A stretch of DNA of 64,000 bases from Aquabacterium sp. (lineage in GTDB: Bacteria; Pseudomonadota; Gammaproteobacteria; Burkholderiales; Burkholderiaceae_C): NCBI RefSeq assembly GCF_016195855.1, contig NZ_JACPYU010000009.1, positions 1-64,000 on the forward strand. Direction: 5' to 3'. The notes beneath the pieces are model-generated. The model was not told where the DNA came from. It saw only the letters and a list, made by a program, of their open reading frames with translations, and ran no database searches. Shown here piece by piece: positions 20,196 to 29,174 of the stretch. Positions within the stretch are counted from its first letter, which is position 1; each line of letters begins with the position of its first letter. The position numbers and the translations under genes are program-made.

Positions 20196-20225
20196 ACTAT
20201 ACATCGAATTTAGCCCTTCGCGCAA
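20196..20225 (-). promoter_or_regulatory. Sigma-70-type promoter of tRNA-Gly copy 1
   Basis: On the - strand TTGCGC (20220-20225), an 18-b spacer and TATAGT (20196-20201) lie about 85 b upstream of the tRNA. The stretch around and after the -10 box (TATAGTTCAG.TCTTCGCTGATC) is also present before the second tRNA-Gly copy, which supports its function. Confidence 0.65.
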
Positions 20226-20334
20226 GGTGTTGCAACTTTTCATCAAGATTTTGTTGGCCTGGCTGCCCGCGGCGGCGCCTTCAAGCCTGGGCGTCCAAGC
20301 CTGATCTGGCCAAGGACGTACACTTGCGCCCCAG

Positions 20335-20426
20335 GCCCCGATGGTGAAATCGGTAGACACAGCGGACTTAAAATCCGCCGCTTGCTGAAAGGCGGCGTGC
20401 CGGTTCGACCCCGGCTCGGGGCACCA
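20335..20426 (+). tRNA. tRNA-Leu (UAA)
   Basis: 92 nt with encoded CCA. Acceptor GCCCCGA pairs TCGGGGC, the anticodon loop CTTAAAA carries TAA, and the long variable arm (CGCTTGCTGAAAGGCGGCG) is typical of type II tRNAs. T-loop TTCGACC. Confidence 0.97.
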
Positions 20427-20578
20427 GGCCGTTTACCGATGACACGGCACCCGCGGCAAGGTTGCAGCAACACGACTGCGGCACTTCAGCACAAATGGCT
20501 GGCCGGCAAAGCCCCAGCCTGCTGCTCTCCCATCCCCACATGCCTAGAATGGTTCCAGCGACAAGCGGGAGCCACACC

Positions 20579-21946
20579 ATGCGTGTACTCGTCCTCGGAA
20601 GCGGCGTGATCGGCGTCACCAGCGCCTATTGCCTGGCGCGAGCCGGTGCCAAGGTCACCGTGATCGACCGGCAACCCGGGCCTGCGCTTGAAACCAGCTT
20701 TGCCAATGCGGGCCAGATCTCGCCGGGCTACGCCTCCCCCTGGGCCTCACCCGGCCTGCCGCTCAAGGCCTTGCAGTGGATGCTGCAGCGCCACTCGCCC
20801 CTGTCCATCCGCCCCGATGGCAGCTTTTGGCAATGGCACTGGATGGCGCGGATGCTGCGCGAATGCACACCCGAGCGTTATGCCACCAACAAGGAGCGCA
20901 TGGTCAGGCTGGCCGAATACAGCCGCGACTGCCTGCGCCAGTGGCGCCAGGAGCTGGACCTGCGCTACGAAGGCCGTGCACTGGGCACACTGCAGATCTT
21001 CCGGACGGCCGAGCAACTGCGCAGCGCCCACAAGGACACCACCGTGCTCGACCGTTGCGAGGTGCCCTACAGGCTGATGACGCCCGACGATTGCATCGAG
21101 CAGGAACCTGCCCTGGCCGCCCGCAAGCACCTGTTGACCGGCGGGCTCTACCTGCCCGGCGACGAAACCGGTGACTGCCAGCTCTTCACCCAGCTGATGG
21201 CCGACAAGGCGCGGGCCCTGGGCGTGCAGTTCCGCCACGATGTGCAGATCGACCAGATCCTGCATGACGGCCAACGGGTCAACGGCGTGCGCCTGCTCAC
21301 CCCGCAAGGCGCCGAAGTCCGCCTGGCAGACGCCTATGTGGTGGCCATGGCCAGCTACTCGCGCGCGCTGCTGCGTGAGCTCGGTCTGGATCTGCCGGTC
21401 TACCCGGTCAAAGGCTATTCCCTGACCCTGCCCATCACGCAGCCCGATGCGGCGCCCCGCTCCACCGTGCTGGACGAAAGCTACAAGGTGGCACTCACCC
21501 GTTTTGATCAGCGCATCCGCGTCGGCGGCATGGCCGAGCTGGCAGGCTTCGACCTGACGCTGCGCCCCAGCCGGCGCGCCACACTGGAGCGCGTGGTGCA
21601 AGACCTCTTCCCCGGCGCCGCGCCACTTGATCAAGGCGAGTTCTGGACAGGCCTGCGCCCCATGACACCAGACGGGACACCAGTCATCGGCCCCACCCGC
21701 ATCGACAAGCTGTGGATCAACACCGGCCACGGCACCCTGGGCTGGACCATGGCCGCCGGCAGCGGCCAGTTGCTCGCCGACCTGCTGCTGGGCCACGCAC
21801 CCGCCATCCGCAGCGATGACCTGGCCCTGCGCCGCTATGACCGCGCCTTCTCGCACACGGGCCTGGGCGCGCCCCCCACACCCGCGGCACACGCACCTGC
21901 GCGCAAAAGAAAAGCCCCTCCAGGTTCGCTGGAAGGGCTTGTCTGA
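20579..21946 (+). CDS. dadA: D-amino acid dehydrogenase
   Basis: 455 residues. An FAD-dependent, membrane-associated enzyme oxidising D-amino acids (chiefly D-alanine) to keto acids. Starts with the dinucleotide fold [30 protein letters not shown], then the DadA-specific [19 protein letters not shown], and ends the catalytic fold with [16 protein letters not shown] and [19 protein letters not shown] 20579 follows GCGGGAG; earlier in-frame starts overlap the leader of nothing recognisable. The C terminus carries ~25 extra residues (Pro/Ala- and Lys/Arg-rich) whose codons coincide with a tRNA-Cys terminator on the other strand. No alr/dadX partner or Lrp-type regulator is adjacent. Confidence 0.95.
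   Translation: MRVLVLGSGVIGVTSAYCLARAGAKVTVIDRQPGPALETSFANAGQISPGYASPWASPGLPLKALQWMLQRHSPLSIRPDGSFWQWHWMARMLRECTPERYATNKERMVRLAEYSRDCLRQWRQELDLRYEGRALGTLQIFRTAEQLRSAHKDTTVLDRCEVPYRLMTPDDCIEQEPALAARKHLLTGGLYLPGDETGDCQLFTQLMADKARALGVQFRHDVQIDQILHDGQRVNGVRLLTPQGAEVRLADAYVVAMASYSRALLRELGLDLPVYPVKGYSLTLPITQPDAAPRSTVLDESYKVALTRFDQRIRVGGMAELAGFDLTLRPSRRATLERVVQDLFPGAAPLDQGEFWTGLRPMTPDGTPVIGPTRIDKLWINTGHGTLGWTMAAGSGQLLADLLLGHAPAIRSDDLALRRYDRAFSHTGLGAPPTPAAHAPARKRKAPPGSLEGLV
21905..21940 (-). terminator. Terminator of tRNA-Cys copy 2, inside the 3' end of dadA
   Basis: On the - strand AGCCCTTCCAG (loop CGAAC) CTGGAGGGGCT forms an 11-bp stem with one G-T pair, followed by TTTCTTTT. It overlaps the last codons of dadA on the + strand. 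Confidence 0.8.
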
Positions 21947-21950
21947 AAGC

Positions 21951-22024
21951 TGGAGGCGCGGGCCGGAGTCGAACCGACCTACACGGATTTGCAATCCGGT
22001 GCATAACCGCTTTGCTACCGCGCC
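21951..22024 (-). tRNA. tRNA-Cys (GCA), copy 2
   Basis: 74 nt with encoded CCA. Same acceptor, D-arm and anticodon loop (GCA) as the copy at 19897-19970, but a different variable region and T stem (GTCGG/CCGGC). Confidence 0.96.
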
Positions 22025-22031
22025 TTGGGTA

Positions 22032-22068
22032 TCGACGAACAAGCCGGTTGACCGATCTTGTTCGTCGA
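22032..22068. repeat. Perfect 12-bp inverted repeat just upstream of tRNA-Cys copy 2
   Basis: TCGACGAACAAG (22032-22043) and CTTGTTCGTCGA (22057-22068) are perfect inverted copies around a 13-b loop, in which CGGT/ACCG can pair further. It begins 8 b upstream of the tRNA 5' end. No T-tract follows, so it is not an ordinary terminator. Confidence 0.8.
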
Positions 22069-22149
22069 GGCACGAAGTATCTCTGAAAATTCAAACACCT
22101 GCAGGCGGCCCTCCAAATTTTGTACAAGGCCACTGCGCCGGGCGGTGCC

Positions 22150-23280
22150 TCACAACATCAACTCGCCGGCATAGCCCGTCATCTCGAGATAGCCCGAGCC
22201 GATGACGCGCCCCTGCGCGTCCAGCAGGTCGCTCAAGCCCTCCCAGTAGACGTCGCCAATGCCATTGCCACCGTCCACCTCCTGCTGGTTCATGCGCGCC
22301 TTCACCGTGTAAACCGCGCCGGCCAGATCGATGCGCCAGCTCACCGGGTATGAGGCCCCCGTGGCGGGGCTGCGCCAGGTCTGCCCAGGCGTCATGCGGA
22401 TCTCCTCGTGCTTGAAGACGTGGTCAGGCCGGCCGGGTTGCCTCAGGGTGGCGCCTTCCCACACCGCACTGCCATCGCCTCGCCGCATGCGAAAGGCCAT
22501 CAAGGCCGAGCCATCGTGCAGGTTCATGCACACCCAGTCCGCCCCCACGGCGTCGGGCGCCATCATGCGCCGGCCCCAACCGTGGTCCAGCCAGGCTTGG
22601 CCCGTGACCTGCACCGTGCGCCGCTGGTAACCCACCCGCCCCGCCACCTTCAATTGCGGCTGCGAGTAATAGCGCGTGGGGTAGCCCAGGAAAGGGTCCC
22701 GGTGGATGGTGCCGCCCTCGCCATGCAGCATCACGGCTTGTGTCTGCGTGCAACGCAGATCCAGCATGAAGTCCGCCGCGGTCGCGCGCCCCAGGAACAC
22801 GCCCTGCCCCACCGCGCCACTGCGGGCCAGCAGCCAGTCCTGCAAGGTGACACGCATGTCGTCCTGCGCCACGTCCACCAGGCCGAAGCCCACGCGCGCC
22901 ATGCGCTGGTTGTGCCATGCGGCGCCATGGAGCGGGTCGCTCAAGGAGGCGCGCGCCCCGATCAGGTGCCTGGGCGCAAAGCGGCTGGGGTTGTGCTCGG
23001 CAGACTCCACGGCCGTGCGGAAGTAAGCGATGTGAAAGCCCAGCGTCTGGCGCCCCTCCAACTGCAACACCCCTTTGAGGTTCCACCACTCGGCACGCGA
23101 TGCCAGGTGCGCCCCCTCGTCCTGCGGAAAGCGCAAGGGCACATCGGGCGGGTGCGCCGCGCTCACCACAGGCAGGCTTTGCTGAGCCCCAGCGCCCAAG
23201 GGCAACAGGCCCGACGCGCCAGACAAGGCAGACACGGATGACAAGCGCAGCCATTGGCGGCGCGTCAGGCCCCAGCTCAT
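22150..23280 (-). CDS. AttH/CrtC-type lipocalin-like domain protein (carotenoid 1,2-hydratase-like)
   Basis: 376 residues. A Tat/Sec-like N terminus (LTRRQWLRLSSVSALSGASGLLPLGAGA) is followed by two lipocalin-like halves typical of the AttH/hydroxyneurosporene-synthase family: EWWNLKGVLQLEGRQTLGFHIAYFRT and QAWLDHGWG. Such proteins usually accompany FtsX-type ABC permeases, and no carotenoid genes are nearby, so a carotenoid role is unlikely. ATG 23280 overlaps the permease stop by one base (TGATG), indicating translational coupling. Probable role is as an exported accessory of that transporter. Confidence 0.8.
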   Translation of the reverse strand: MSWGLTRRQWLRLSSVSALSGASGLLPLGAGAQQSLPVVSAAHPPDVPLRFPQDEGAHLASRAEWWNLKGVLQLEGRQTLGFHIAYFRTAVESAEHNPSRFAPRHLIGARASLSDPLHGAAWHNQRMARVGFGLVDVAQDDMRVTLQDWLLARSGAVGQGVFLGRATAADFMLDLRCTQTQAVMLHGEGGTIHRDPFLGYPTRYYSQPQLKVAGRVGYQRRTVQVTGQAWLDHGWGRRMMAPDAVGADWVCMNLHDGSALMAFRMRRGDGSAVWEGATLRQPGRPDHVFKHEEIRMTPGQTWRSPATGASYPVSWRIDLAGAVYTVKARMNQQEVDGGNGIGDVYWEGLSDLLDAQGRVIGSGYLEMTGYAGELML

Positions 23281-25871
23281 CACCAGTCCTCCTTCACGGC
23301 GCTCACCACGTCGCGCCCGATCGCCGCCCTGGCGGCCACCCCGGCGGTGACCGTGCCGGCCACCACCACACCCAGGCACAAGGCCACCAGACGCAGCCAG
23401 GGCAGCGACATGTCCATGGTCCAGTGAAAGCTCTGCGGGTTCACCACCTGGACCAGGATGAAGCTCACGGCCAGGCCCAAAGCGAGCCCCATCAAGGCCC
23501 CGACACCCGTCAGCACCGCGCCCTCGCCTGCCAGCACACGCCGGATCTGCTGCGGCGTGAACCCCAGGTGGCTGAGCAAACCAAACTCCTTGCGCCGCGC
23601 CAGCACCTGCGCCGAAAAGCTGGCCGACACACCGAACAGACCGATACCCAGCGCCACCGCCTGAAGCCAGTAAGCCACGGCAAAGCTGCGGTCAAACACC
23701 TGCAAGGTGGACTGCCTGATATCGCGCGGCGACTGAAAACTCAGCAGCGAGCCATCCAGGCCCTGCCCGCCGGCCACCTGACGTATGCCTTCCTGCACCT
23801 GCGCGACCCGGGCCTGCGGCCTCAACCACAAAGCCAGATCGTTGACGGCCCTGTCGCCCGTGAGCCGCTGGTAGTCATCGGCCTGCATGATGAGTGCGCC
23901 CTGCTGGTGGGCATAGTCCCGCCACACACCCAGCACCTGGGTGCCGACAGGCGCATGCCCAGCCAGGAGCGGCAAGGGCAAGGGCGAGCCAGGCCGCAGC
24001 CCATACAGCTCGGCCATGGTCTCGCTCACATACACACCCACGTGGCCCGCTGCCGCCGGCAAGGCCGCGCCCACCAGCGGCAGGGCCAAACGCTGGTCGC
24101 CCCCCGTGGCACTGAAGGGCCGTGAAATCAGGACCACCGGCGCTTTACCCGGCTGCAAGCTCAGCTTGCCCACGCGCACGCCCATCACCTGCGCCACACC
24201 GGGCTGATGCGCGATCGCATCCAGCAGCGCAGGCGCCAGGTGCAAGGTCTCGCTGCCGTTGTTGGCCGCACCCGTGCGCACATACAGGTCAGCGGGCAAC
24301 AGCGTATCCAGCCAGGATGTGATCGAGGCTCTGAAGCTGGACACCATCACGGTCAGCGCAATCGACAGCCCCAGGCTGACCACGATGCCGGCAATGGCCA
24401 CCGATGCCGACTGCCGCATGTGCCGCACGCGCTCCAGCGACAACAGCAGCGAGGCCCGCCGCATCAGGCTGGCGCGGGGCACGCCCTTCATCACTGCATT
24501 GAGCAGCAGGCTCACCGTCGCCGGCACGCACTCGATGCCGCCCAGCATCACGCAGGCCATGGCCAGGTAGGCCCACACGGGCACACCACGAACCGGAGGC
24601 ATGCAACTCAACAAGCCACCCATCAGCAACAAGATGGGGCCCAGCCAGATCGCGTGGCCAGATCGCTCCGCCAGCGTCGCCCCTTTGAGCGCCTGTGCAG
24701 GCGCGAGACGCTGCGCCATGCGCGCAGGCAGCACGCCACCCCAGATGGCCGCCAGCACACCCAGGCCGCCATACAGCAGTGCCGCACGCCATGACCACTG
24801 CAGCGCGGGTGCACTGCCGGCAAAATAATCACCACCCAGGTCACCACCAGACACGGTCAAGGCCAACTGAGCCAGGCCCGTGCCCAGGGCAATGCCCATC
24901 ACGCCCCCCAACACGCCCAGCACACCGGACTCCAGCAACACCAGGCGCAAGCGCTCGCGCGCACTCAGCCCCAGCACACCCAGCAAGGCGAACTGCTTCT
25001 GGCGCTTGGCCACAGACAAGGACAGGGTCGAAAACACCAGAAAACTGCCTGTGAACAAGGCCATCAAGGCCAGCACACCCAGGTTGACCCGGTAGGCGCG
25101 AGACAACTGCGACGCCTGCGATGACGCGGCCTGAGGCGACTCCACCAGCACGCCGGCCAGTTGAGGGATCGAGCCCAGCACCGCGTCCGGCTGCCGCCCC
25201 CCCTTGAACTGGATGTCCAGACGCGTGACTTGCCCCAGCATGGCAAAAGCCAGTTGGGCACCCGCGATGTCCATCACGCCCAGCGCCTCCCCCCCCGCGC
25301 TCACGGTCCCGGCCACACGCAACTCGACAGTCTGCAAGCCAGCCTGAACCTTGATCTCGCTGCCAGGCACCACTCCCAGCACAGCTTGCGCCCGCGCATT
25401 GAGAAAGATCACCTTGGGGTCGAACAAGGTCAGCCGCTCATTGCCGATGACATCGCGCGACACCTGGGGCATCAGCGCCGGTGTCAGCAGCCTGGCGGCC
25501 AGCGGGTCCAGGCCCAGCACCCGCAAGGGATGGCCGCCCGATTGCGTCTGTACGTCGATGATGGGACTGACCGAGCGCACGTCCGGGTGCCCGGCCAGCA
25601 AGGGGTACAAGGCCTCGTCAAGCCCACCTCTGGCCGCATGCAGGCTCACATCGGCCTGGCCACTGACGGACCTCACCGCGCCATCGAACTCGCTCAAGGC
25701 TGATTCGTGGATCAGGTGCACCGAGAACGCCTGCGCCACACCCAGCATCACCGCGAGCAGGGCCGCCATGTGGCGTGCACCATGCCGGCGCCATTCCTGC
25801 CAGGAAAAAGTCAGCAGCAAGCGCCAGATGGGTGAGCGTACAGGCCGCAGAGTGCGCGCTTCAGCAGACAT
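23280..25871 (-). CDS. FtsX-family ABC transporter permease (two-FtsX-domain type)
   Basis: 863 residues: an N-terminal membrane helix, a large periplasmic region, a first FtsX block (~residues 260-400), central helices, a second periplasmic region and a final FtsX block (~740-850). This matches LolE/MacB-like permeases that need a separate ATPase. No ATP-binding protein gene is adjacent on either side, so the ATPase must be elsewhere or was lost. It starts 15 b downstream of a solute-binding-like gene and is coupled to the AttH-like gene. Substrate unknown; lipoprotein or lipid handling is the family expectation. Confidence 0.85.
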   Translation of the reverse strand: MSAEARTLRPVRSPIWRLLLTFSWQEWRRHGARHMAALLAVMLGVAQAFSVHLIHESALSEFDGAVRSVSGQADVSLHAARGGLDEALYPLLAGHPDVRSVSPIIDVQTQSGGHPLRVLGLDPLAARLLTPALMPQVSRDVIGNERLTLFDPKVIFLNARAQAVLGVVPGSEIKVQAGLQTVELRVAGTVSAGGEALGVMDIAGAQLAFAMLGQVTRLDIQFKGGRQPDAVLGSIPQLAGVLVESPQAASSQASQLSRAYRVNLGVLALMALFTGSFLVFSTLSLSVAKRQKQFALLGVLGLSARERLRLVLLESGVLGVLGGVMGIALGTGLAQLALTVSGGDLGGDYFAGSAPALQWSWRAALLYGGLGVLAAIWGGVLPARMAQRLAPAQALKGATLAERSGHAIWLGPILLLMGGLLSCMPPVRGVPVWAYLAMACVMLGGIECVPATVSLLLNAVMKGVPRASLMRRASLLLSLERVRHMRQSASVAIAGIVVSLGLSIALTVMVSSFRASITSWLDTLLPADLYVRTGAANNGSETLHLAPALLDAIAHQPGVAQVMGVRVGKLSLQPGKAPVVLISRPFSATGGDQRLALPLVGAALPAAAGHVGVYVSETMAELYGLRPGSPLPLPLLAGHAPVGTQVLGVWRDYAHQQGALIMQADDYQRLTGDRAVNDLALWLRPQARVAQVQEGIRQVAGGQGLDGSLLSFQSPRDIRQSTLQVFDRSFAVAYWLQAVALGIGLFGVSASFSAQVLARRKEFGLLSHLGFTPQQIRRVLAGEGAVLTGVGALMGLALGLAVSFILVQVVNPQSFHWTMDMSLPWLRLVALCLGVVVAGTVTAGVAARAAIGRDVVSAVKEDW

Positions 25872-25886
25872 CGCGCGCGGGGCTCA

Positions 25887-26936
25887 TCACCACTCTTCAG
25901 TGGGCTCCGAACATTCGGATGCCACCGGGTTCACGCTGCAGCGGATCTTCTTGATCAGCTTGAGGCCCTTCTTGTCGTACAGGCCCTTCTCCGCCATGAG
26001 CACCCGCCCCTGTCGCAAGAGCAAGGCGTAGCGCTCGTTGTCACGCGGCGTCAAGTCAACCCAGAAATGCTCCGGCACGTCTTTGTCGGCCAACTTCAGC
26101 GTGGCCATGGCCAGCTCGAAATTACCTGCAATGTATTGCCGCGCCCTTTGCCCGAAGCCCTTGGGGAACTTGGCCGACCGGATCACCATCTGGTAGGTGC
26201 TGATGGTCATGGGCATGCGGATCACGGCGCCCTTGCTACCCAGGCCCCGGTACAGCTCGAAGGGCATGTAGGCAATGGTGGGCAGCACCACCATGTCCAC
26301 ATTGTGATTGTTGAACATGGGGCCCACATTGCTGATGTCCACCGACACGGGGCGCGCGCCAATGCGCTGCACCAGTTGCGACTCCGCCTTGTCCTGGTCA
26401 AAGGTGCCGAAACGCTTGCCGGCCTGCCCGTCAATGGAGGCGTTGGACTTGTCGCTGGTGAACACATAAGCCGCACCCAGCGGGAAGATGCCGGCAACCT
26501 CGTACGGCCCCTCCACCATCATCTCGGCGGCTTTGGGTGTGCTGACCAACTGGATGAAGCGGCGCACCACGTCGTAGCTGGCATCCAGATCGACCTTGCC
26601 GTTGCGCACGATGCTGGACGCACCGACCGCATCCAGAGAGGCCGCCATGGCATGGAAGGATTTGGTACGCAGCCCCGTGGCCATCACCGCATCGCACTGG
26701 CCGGTTCTGAAATCCTCGACGGCCACACGCTCGTCCACATAAGGCTTCACATCGATGTCGACACCGGCCTCCAGCATTTCCACGCGGAAGTCACGGGCGG
26801 CGCGAAAGCCATCGCCCTTGGCCCCCAGCGGATCGAAAACACACATCTTGGCGGGCAGCAGCGCCGGTTCGGCCATGGCGCCCGCAGACACCCCCAACAA
26901 CGCGCACCACACAACGCATGATCTGAACAAGTTCAT
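25887..26936 (-). CDS. Putative periplasmic solute-binding protein, paralogue 1
   Basis: 349 residues with a signal peptide (NLFRSCVVWCALLGVSAGAMA). The mature part starts MCVFDPLGAKGD and carries YVDERVAVEDFRTGQCDAVMATGLRT, a layout reminiscent of TRAP-type solute receptors, ending in a short Cys-containing tail (IRCSVNP..SECSEPTEEW). It is clearly homologous along its length to the next upstream gene. ATG 26936 has GAGGAG 8 b upstream. No TRAP permease genes are near. I cannot assign a ligand, and the family is uncharacterised as far as I know. Confidence 0.72.
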   Translation of the reverse strand: MNLFRSCVVWCALLGVSAGAMAEPALLPAKMCVFDPLGAKGDGFRAARDFRVEMLEAGVDIDVKPYVDERVAVEDFRTGQCDAVMATGLRTKSFHAMAASLDAVGASSIVRNGKVDLDASYDVVRRFIQLVSTPKAAEMMVEGPYEVAGIFPLGAAYVFTSDKSNASIDGQAGKRFGTFDQDKAESQLVQRIGARPVSVDISNVGPMFNNHNVDMVVLPTIAYMPFELYRGLGSKGAVIRMPMTISTYQMVIRSAKFPKGFGQRARQYIAGNFELAMATLKLADKDVPEHFWVDLTPRDNERYALLLRQGRVLMAEKGLYDKKGLKLIKKIRCSVNPVASECSEPTEEW

Positions 26937-26956
26937 GACAAGAGCTCCTCGCTTGA

Positions 26957-28027
26957 TCACCAGTTTTCAGTGAGTTCCGTGCACTCGGATGCTTCCGGGT
27001 GGATGCTGCAGCGGATCTTCTTGATCAGCTTGAGGCCCTTCTTGTCATAGAACCCCTTCTCCGCCATCAACACGCGGCCCTGGCGCATCAGCAACACATA
27101 ACGCTCGTTGTCGCGTGGCGTGGAGTCGATCCACAGCTTCTCCGGGATCTCGCGGTCGCCCTTGACCACGATGTTCAAAGCTGTGTCGTACTGTGAGGCG
27201 AAATAGTCTCGCGAATCCTGCCCGAAGCTCTTGGCAAACCGTGCAGACCGGATGATGGCCTGCCCCGTCAGGATGACCACCGGGAAACGTGCCACGCCCC
27301 CTTTGGTACCGATGCCTTTGTACAGCTCCAGCGGCTTGTACACCATGGCCGGCGCCATGATCACGTCCACCAGGCCATTGTTGAACATGGTCGAAAAGTT
27401 GCTGATGTCAGCGGCAACCGGCTTGGCACCCACGCGCTGGATCAGCTGGGCCTCGGCCTTGTCGTAGTCCATGGCGGCCACACGTTTGCCGGCGGCTTTC
27501 TCCAGGGTGTCGATGTTGCGATCGTTCACAAAAGGATAGACCGCGCCCAGCGGGGCAATCCCCGCCAGCTCATAAGGGCCGGCCACGATGAAGTCCAGCG
27601 CCTTGGGCGAGCTGATGACATTGACGAACTGGCGCACAACCTCATAAGAGGCTTTGAGGTCCACCTTGCCATTGCGAACGATGGTGGACGCCCCCACCGA
27701 GTCCAGCGCGGCAGAAAACGGCACATAGGGGCGTGTCCGCAAACCGGTGGCCATCACGCCATCGCACTGGCCGGTGCGAAAGTCCTCCACAGCCACACGC
27801 TCATCGACATAGGTCTTGAGTTGCACGACGTGGCCCTTTTTCAGCATTGCCAGGGCGTAGTCCTGCATGGCGCGGTGCGTCTCCCCGCTGCCGATCGGGT
27901 CGAAGACGCAGAACTGGGCGCCATTGCCCTCGGGTTTGGCGTCCGGCCTGGCATTGGGTGCGGCCTGAGCGGCACACACGCAAGCCGCCAGAAAGGCGGA
28001 CGCCAGCAAGGTGGATGAGAACTTCAT
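26957..28027 (-). CDS. Putative periplasmic solute-binding protein, paralogue 2
   Basis: 356 residues with a signal peptide (KFSSTLLASAFLAACVCAAQA). Shares with paralogue 1 the stretches YVDERVAVEDFRTGQCD, VMATGLRT, IVRNGKVDL, RDNERY and the tail KKGLKLIKKIRCS..PEASECTE. It is separated from paralogue 1 by only 20 b, so the pair arose by tandem duplication and is co-transcribed, apparently with the FtsX permease and AttH-like gene. ATG 28027 is the start giving a proper signal peptide; no strong ribosome site is visible. Ligand unknown. Confidence 0.72.
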   Translation of the reverse strand: MKFSSTLLASAFLAACVCAAQAAPNARPDAKPEGNGAQFCVFDPIGSGETHRAMQDYALAMLKKGHVVQLKTYVDERVAVEDFRTGQCDGVMATGLRTRPYVPFSAALDSVGASTIVRNGKVDLKASYEVVRQFVNVISSPKALDFIVAGPYELAGIAPLGAVYPFVNDRNIDTLEKAAGKRVAAMDYDKAEAQLIQRVGAKPVAADISNFSTMFNNGLVDVIMAPAMVYKPLELYKGIGTKGGVARFPVVILTGQAIIRSARFAKSFGQDSRDYFASQYDTALNIVVKGDREIPEKLWIDSTPRDNERYVLLMRQGRVLMAEKGFYDKKGLKLIKKIRCSIHPEASECTELTENW

Positions 28028-28301
28028 GATGTTGAGCAGGAAAAAAGACAAGGATCGTTGACTTCTGCGCTGGCAGGTTAACTGCCATCAGGACAGGCAT
28101 CCCTTGAGGAAACCCCGCCCCGCCCTCGCCCAAAACCCCTCATATGGCGCCTCATCGCCCCTCACATATGGGGCAGTCCCGAGGGAACCCTGATATCTGA
28201 GCCCCGACCCTTTGCTAATCTGACGGTGCCGTACATCAAATCGCTTTACGTATGACGTGCAGCATTACATTCACACATTTGGAAGAGATCGAGGAACACT
28301 C

Positions 28302-29057
28302 ATGAAATTCACCAAGCACCTGTTTACCGCCGCCGTCCTGGCGGCCATGGGCACGGCCGCACACGCCGACATCCTGACCGTCGTCAACGGTGGCGCCACC
28401 TTCACGGGTTCTGGCGCACTGACATTCAGCGCCGACCTGCTGGGCGCGCTGGACACCGGCAAGATCGCCGCCACGGGTTACGGCGCTGCCACCCCGTCCA
28501 TCCTGAAGGACACCGACGGCTTCTACACCAGCATCCAGGTGTCGGCCCCGATGGCCACCCTGTCGCTGGACACCGATACGCTGGAAGTGGTCGGCGTGGG
28601 CACCAAGGGCGGCCTGACCCTGACCGCCCCCGTGGTCAAGAGCGTGTCGAGCGGCGGTTCGCTGACCGTGACCGACATCAAGGCTGACCTGACCAGCAAG
28701 ACCATTTTCGCCACCATCATTGGCGCCAATGGCGTGGGCACGGTCAACAACTTTGCGTTGTGGAACTTCAGCACCATCACCGGCACCACCGCCTACGCTG
28801 GTCCTGGCAACTACGTGAACGACATCAGCGGCCTGAGCCTGACGACCGACGGCTTCACCAAGTTCTCGCAAGCCCTGGGCCTGCTGAGCCTGGGCAAGGC
28901 TGCCATGAACGGCATCACCGACTACGGCACGATCCACTCCACGCTCAACACGACGCTGGACCTGGGCACACCAGCCATCCCCGAACCCTCGACCTACGCC
29001 CTGATGGGCCTGGGCCTGGTCGGTGTGGCTTTTGCTGCACGCCGCAAGTCCGCCTGA
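28302..29057 (+). CDS. PEP-CTERM sorting domain protein
   Basis: 251 residues: signal peptide MKFTKHLFTAAVLAAMGTAAHA, a ~200-residue Thr/Ser/Val-rich beta-type body, then the sorting signal IPEPSTYALMGLGLVGVAFAARRKSA (Pro-Glu-Pro, one membrane segment, Arg-rich end). Such proteins are processed by exosortase (EpsH/XrtA-type) and delivered to the cell surface or exopolysaccharide matrix. RBS GAGGA precedes ATG 28302. No exosortase is in the window, but a TIGR03790-like protein at 41.4 kb belongs to the same functional world. The 28052-28301 leader holds short CCCCTCAYATGG repeats. Confidence 0.93.
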   Translation: MKFTKHLFTAAVLAAMGTAAHADILTVVNGGATFTGSGALTFSADLLGALDTGKIAATGYGAATPSILKDTDGFYTSIQVSAPMATLSLDTDTLEVVGVGTKGGLTLTAPVVKSVSSGGSLTVTDIKADLTSKTIFATIIGANGVGTVNNFALWNFSTITGTTAYAGPGNYVNDISGLSLTTDGFTKFSQALGLLSLGKAAMNGITDYGTIHSTLNTTLDLGTPAIPEPSTYALMGLGLVGVAFAARRKSA

Positions 29058-29116
29058 TTGCCGCTGTCCGCTTGACTCCACTGGCGGGTGGCTGACAGGG
29101 TCACCCGCATCTTTCA

Positions 29117-29153
29117 AAACACACGGCCGTGAAAACGGCGCGTGTGTTTTTTT
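29117..29153 (+). terminator. Rho-independent terminator after the PEP-CTERM gene
   Basis: AACACACGGCCGT (loop GAAA) ACGGCGCGTGTGTT with a TTTTTTT run forms a long stem 60 b after the stop codon. Confidence 0.88.
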
Positions 29154-29174
29154 ATACCGGGGCGTAGCGCAAAT

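Noticed and set aside
19897-22024. tRNA cluster considered as an integration hotspot with a genomic island
   Set aside because: No integrase, att-like repeat of a tRNA 3' end or IS was found next to these tRNAs; the repeated tRNA copies are full-length genes.
22150-23280. Carotenoid 1,2-hydratase (crtC) in a carotenoid pathway
   Set aside because: The match is to the broader AttH/CrtC lipocalin-like family; the gene is coupled to an FtsX permease and no carotenoid genes are present.
28190-28240. Possible sigma-54 (-24/-12) promoter before the PEP-CTERM gene
   Set aside because: A TTTGCT resembles a -12 box, but the GG of the -24 element is missing at the right distance.
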